Below the pieces are notes generated by a model. That model was given only the letters and a program-made list of their open reading frames with translations, was not told the DNA's origin and ran no database searches. A stretch of DNA of 8,663 nt, from the NCBI GenBank assembly GCA_005888865.1, contig VBCL01000104.1, positions 1-8,663 on the forward strand, written 5' to 3'. Source of the DNA: Betaproteobacteria bacterium (GTDB taxonomy: Bacteria > Pseudomonadota > Gammaproteobacteria > Burkholderiales > Casimicrobiaceae). The translations under genes were made by a program, and so were the position numbers. Positions 6,620 to 8,663 of this stretch are shown piece by piece (positions within the stretch are counted from its first letter, which is position 1; each line of letters begins with the position of its first letter).

Positions 6620-7478
6620 CCTTTCCTTGATGATCCTCTGCGGACGATCGCCGCGGCACCTGTACTTCGCCAACCGGCTGTGCCGGGGCGCTCGGCCGGT
6701 CGCGATCGTCCAGGAAACCGGGGCACAGCTCAGCGCACCGAAGGTATTGAGCCTGCTGAGACCCGAAAACCTGTGGCGCAAGTCGTCGCGCTGGCTGCGC
6801 GATCGGCGCCGCTATGCGGGCGGGCGCGAAGCGAAGTTTTTCTTCGATGCGGCGCCGCCCGCGTTGACCCGCAAGGATCTTCTCGTCGAGGTACCGCACG
6901 TCAACCATCCGGACGTGGTCGCGCTCGCCGATCGATTGCACCCCGATGTCATCGCCGTCTTCGGAACCTCGCTGATCCGCGGTGGCTTGCTGGCGCGGGG
7001 ACGGCTCGGGATGTTCAATCTTCATGGCGGGCTCTCGCCCCGTTACCGGGGCGCCGACTGCACTTTCTGGGCGCTGTATAACGGCGAACCGGAGCAGGTC
7101 GGCTGCACGCTGCATCGGATCGACGCAGGCATCGATACCGGAACGCTCATCGCCCATGTCCAGCCGGAAGTTCGGGAGAGCGACGACGAGCTGACGCTGT
7201 TCTGGCGCGGGATTCGCGACAGCGCCGAGGTCTACGTCGAGATGCTGAGTCGGCTCGAGCGCGGAGAGGCTCTCGGACAGCCGCAACCGGAAAAAGGAAC
7301 CTTGTATCAGGTGAGGCAACGCGGGCGGCAGGAAGAGCGCGACCTGGCAGCCCGAATGACGGCCGGCTTGTTGCGCGGAGTGATGCTTCCTCCCCGCGTG
7401 CGCTGGTTCAACCGTCAGGCGGCAAGGGCGACTTCGCCGCAGGACCGCACCGTCCTGACCGAGCGTAGCGAACCATGA
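6612..7478 (+). CDS. Formyltransferase of the methionyl-tRNA/sugar formyltransferase fold
   Basis: Probable N10-formyltetrahydrofolate-dependent formyltransferase, 288 residues, cytoplasmic. The start at ATG 6612 gives the compact N-terminal strand MSDLSLMILCGRSPRHLYFA. The catalytic core is intact: FNLHGGLSPRYRGAD (135-149) supplies Asn136 and His138, and DAGIDTG (171-177) supplies Asp175. These match Asn106, His108 and Asp144 of E. coli methionyl-tRNA formyltransferase, at nearly the same spacing. It is too short to be a standard Fmt, lacks that enzyme's C-terminal tRNA-binding domain, and sits in a polysaccharide operon, so a sugar N-formyltransferase is more likely. Sugar formyltransferases act on amino sugars linked to a nucleotide, yet no sugar aminotransferase is in the window. 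A strongly basic stretch (RKSSRWLRDRRRY, 56-68) lies between the first domain half and the core, and the last 40 residues are basic and alanine-rich. The start overlaps the toroid gene by 8 bases and the stop overlaps the next start by 4 (ATGA), so tight co-translation is expected. Confidence 0.85.
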   Translation: MSDLSLMILCGRSPRHLYFANRLCRGARPVAIVQETGAQLSAPKVLSLLRPENLWRKSSRWLRDRRRYAGGREAKFFFDAAPPALTRKDLLVEVPHVNHPDVVALADRLHPDVIAVFGTSLIRGGLLARGRLGMFNLHGGLSPRYRGADCTFWALYNGEPEQVGCTLHRIDAGIDTGTLIAHVQPEVRESDDELTLFWRGIRDSAEVYVEMLSRLERGEALGQPQPEKGTLYQVRQRGRQEERDLAARMTAGLLRGVMLPPRVRWFNRQAARATSPQDRTVLTERSEP

Positions 7479-8663
7479 GAGATATCGTTCTCACCGCAGT
7501 CATCTTCGCTACGCTGCCATTCATTCTCTGGCGGCCGCATATCGGCATTCTCGTCTGGACCTGGATCGGGTTCATGAATCCGCACCGATTGACCTGGTCG
7601 TTCGCGTACGACATGCCGTTCGCCATGATCGTCGCCCTGGTCACGCTGGTGGGACTGCTCATGTCCCGCGAGCCGAAGAAGGTCCCGTGGACTCGGGAGA
7701 CGATACTTCTGTTGATTTTCCTGGTTTGGGTTCTGCTTACTACGATGTATGCCATATACCCGGAGCTGGCATGGCCGCACCTGAACCAGTTCTGGAAGAT
7801 TCTTCTCATGGTGTACGTCACCATGATCCTCATGCAGAGCAAGGAGCGGATCGATCAGCTGGTGTGGGTCATTGCGCTGTCGATCGGATTCTATGGCGTC
7901 AAGGGAGGCATATTCACGATCGTCCACGGCGGTGTTTTCCACGTCCGGGGCCCGGAGGGCAGCTTCATCGGGGGCGACAACGAGATGGGACTCGCCCTGA
8001 TCATGACCATCCCTCTGCTGCGTTATCTGCAACTCTCCTCGGGCAGCTTCTGGTTACGCGGCGTGCTGACGATCATGATGGTCCTGTGCGCCGTCGCGAC
8101 GGTAGGCAGTCAGTCGCGCGGAGCTCTGGTCGGCCTCGTCGCGATGAGCGGATTCCTCTGGCTGAAGAGCCGCAACAAGTTCTTCACGGCACTGTTGGGC
8201 GCGATCGCCGTCGCTCTTGTGCTCGCGGTGATGCCTCAGCAGTGGTACGACCGCATGGCGACCATACAGAATTACGAGTCCGACCAATCGGCGATGGGCC
8301 GCATCAATGCCTGGAAAATGGCATTCAACATGGCCAAGGACAGGCCGCTGGGGGGTGGCTTCGACTCGTTCAAGGAATACACGTTCGCCCTCTATGCCCC
8401 GAACCCCGACGACGTGCACGACTCGCACAGCGTCTATTTCGAGGTCATGGGCGAACACGGTTTCGTCGGCCTCGGCATCTTCCTGGCGTTGGCGCTGATG
8501 ACCTGGCGGACCGCTTCCTGGGTAATCGGGCGGTCACACCGGGACCGCGAAAAGCGCTGGCTCGCCGATCTCGCGGCAATGACCCAGGTCAGCCTGGTGG
8601 GCTATGCGACCGCTGGCGCATTCCTGGGCCTGGCTTATTTCGACTACTACTACACGCTGATCG
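7475..8663 (+). CDS. O-antigen ligase-like (Wzy_C) membrane protein, exosortase A-associated type (3' end cut off)
   Basis: Integral inner-membrane protein of the O-antigen ligase/polymerase superfamily, resembling the exosortase A-associated putative O-glycosylation ligase family. It probably polymerises or transfers lipid-linked glycan on the periplasmic side. ATG 7475 overlaps the formyltransferase stop (ATGA), and the frame stays open to the window end, giving 396 residues; members are typically around 430 to 450, so perhaps 30 to 50 are missing. The N-terminal block PFILWRPHIGILVWTWIGF with MNPHRLTW (15-41) is distinctive of the exosortase-associated group. Hydrophobic segments lie near 4-33, 48-63, 77-92, 107-120, 128-150, 168-186, 196-212, 216-230, 236-253, 329-343 and 370-388. 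The Wzy_C signature SQSRGALVGL is at 212-221, and a large loop from about 254 to 326 carries GRINAWKMA and the DDVHDSHSVYFEVMGEHGF block, whose His residues correspond to the conserved loop His of WaaL-type ligases. No obvious ribosome binding site precedes the ATG, which fits translational coupling. Confidence 0.9.
   Translation, partial: MRDIVLTAVIFATLPFILWRPHIGILVWTWIGFMNPHRLTWSFAYDMPFAMIVALVTLVGLLMSREPKKVPWTRETILLLIFLVWVLLTTMYAIYPELAWPHLNQFWKILLMVYVTMILMQSKERIDQLVWVIALSIGFYGVKGGIFTIVHGGVFHVRGPEGSFIGGDNEMGLALIMTIPLLRYLQLSSGSFWLRGVLTIMMVLCAVATVGSQSRGALVGLVAMSGFLWLKSRNKFFTALLGAIAVALVLAVMPQQWYDRMATIQNYESDQSAMGRINAWKMAFNMAKDRPLGGGFDSFKEYTFALYAPNPDDVHDSHSVYFEVMGEHGFVGLGIFLALALMTWRTASWVIGRSHRDREKRWLADLAAMTQVSLVGYATAGAFLGLAYFDYYYTLI

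Noticed and set aside
7415..8032. Minus-strand open frame (205 codons) opposite the O-ligase-like gene
   Set aside because: The plus strand encodes a membrane protein with the Wzy_C signature running to the window end; the reverse frame gives a hydrophilic Asp/Glu/Arg/Gln-rich shadow.

Overview
The window is a dense, single-strand (+) stretch of polysaccharide genes from a high-GC bacterium (by eye in the mid-60s percent G+C). Seven protein genes lie head to tail with gaps of 4 to 72 bases or short overlaps, so they most likely form part of one long operon. The first and last genes are cut by the window edges. No RNA genes, insertion sequences, CRISPR arrays, terminators or clear internal promoters are visible, and there is no gene-free stretch longer than 72 bases.

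Two flanking genes identify the locus type. The first (1..1418) is an asparagine-synthase-like amidotransferase and the last (7475..8663) an O-antigen-ligase-like membrane protein. Both resemble the versions found in exosortase A (XrtA/EpsH) exopolysaccharide and PEP-CTERM loci of Gram-negative bacteria, mostly beta- and gammaproteobacteria. The second gene (1491..2720) is a GT4 glycosyltransferase that also resembles the exosortase-A-associated form. The exosortase itself, the chain-length and export genes, and the priming glycosyltransferase are not in the window and presumably lie outside it. A proteobacterial host is an inference from this gene content; no phylogenetic marker gene is present.

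The interior carries genes that I do not regard as the fixed core of such loci: a second GT4 glycosyltransferase (2707..3969), a CapK/PaaK-type adenylate-forming ligase (3974..5380), a six-repeat alpha/alpha-toroid protein of unknown function (5393..6619) and a folate-type formyltransferase (6612..7478). A plausible joint reading is that the glycosyltransferases assemble a lipid-linked repeat unit, the amidotransferase, adenylating ligase and formyltransferase decorate sugars with amide, acyl or aminoacyl, and formyl groups, and the O-ligase-like protein polymerises or transfers the product at the outer face of the inner membrane. The ligase/toroid/formyltransferase trio is the least explained part and the best candidate for an undescribed glycan-modification module. 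The substrates are not visible from the sequence.
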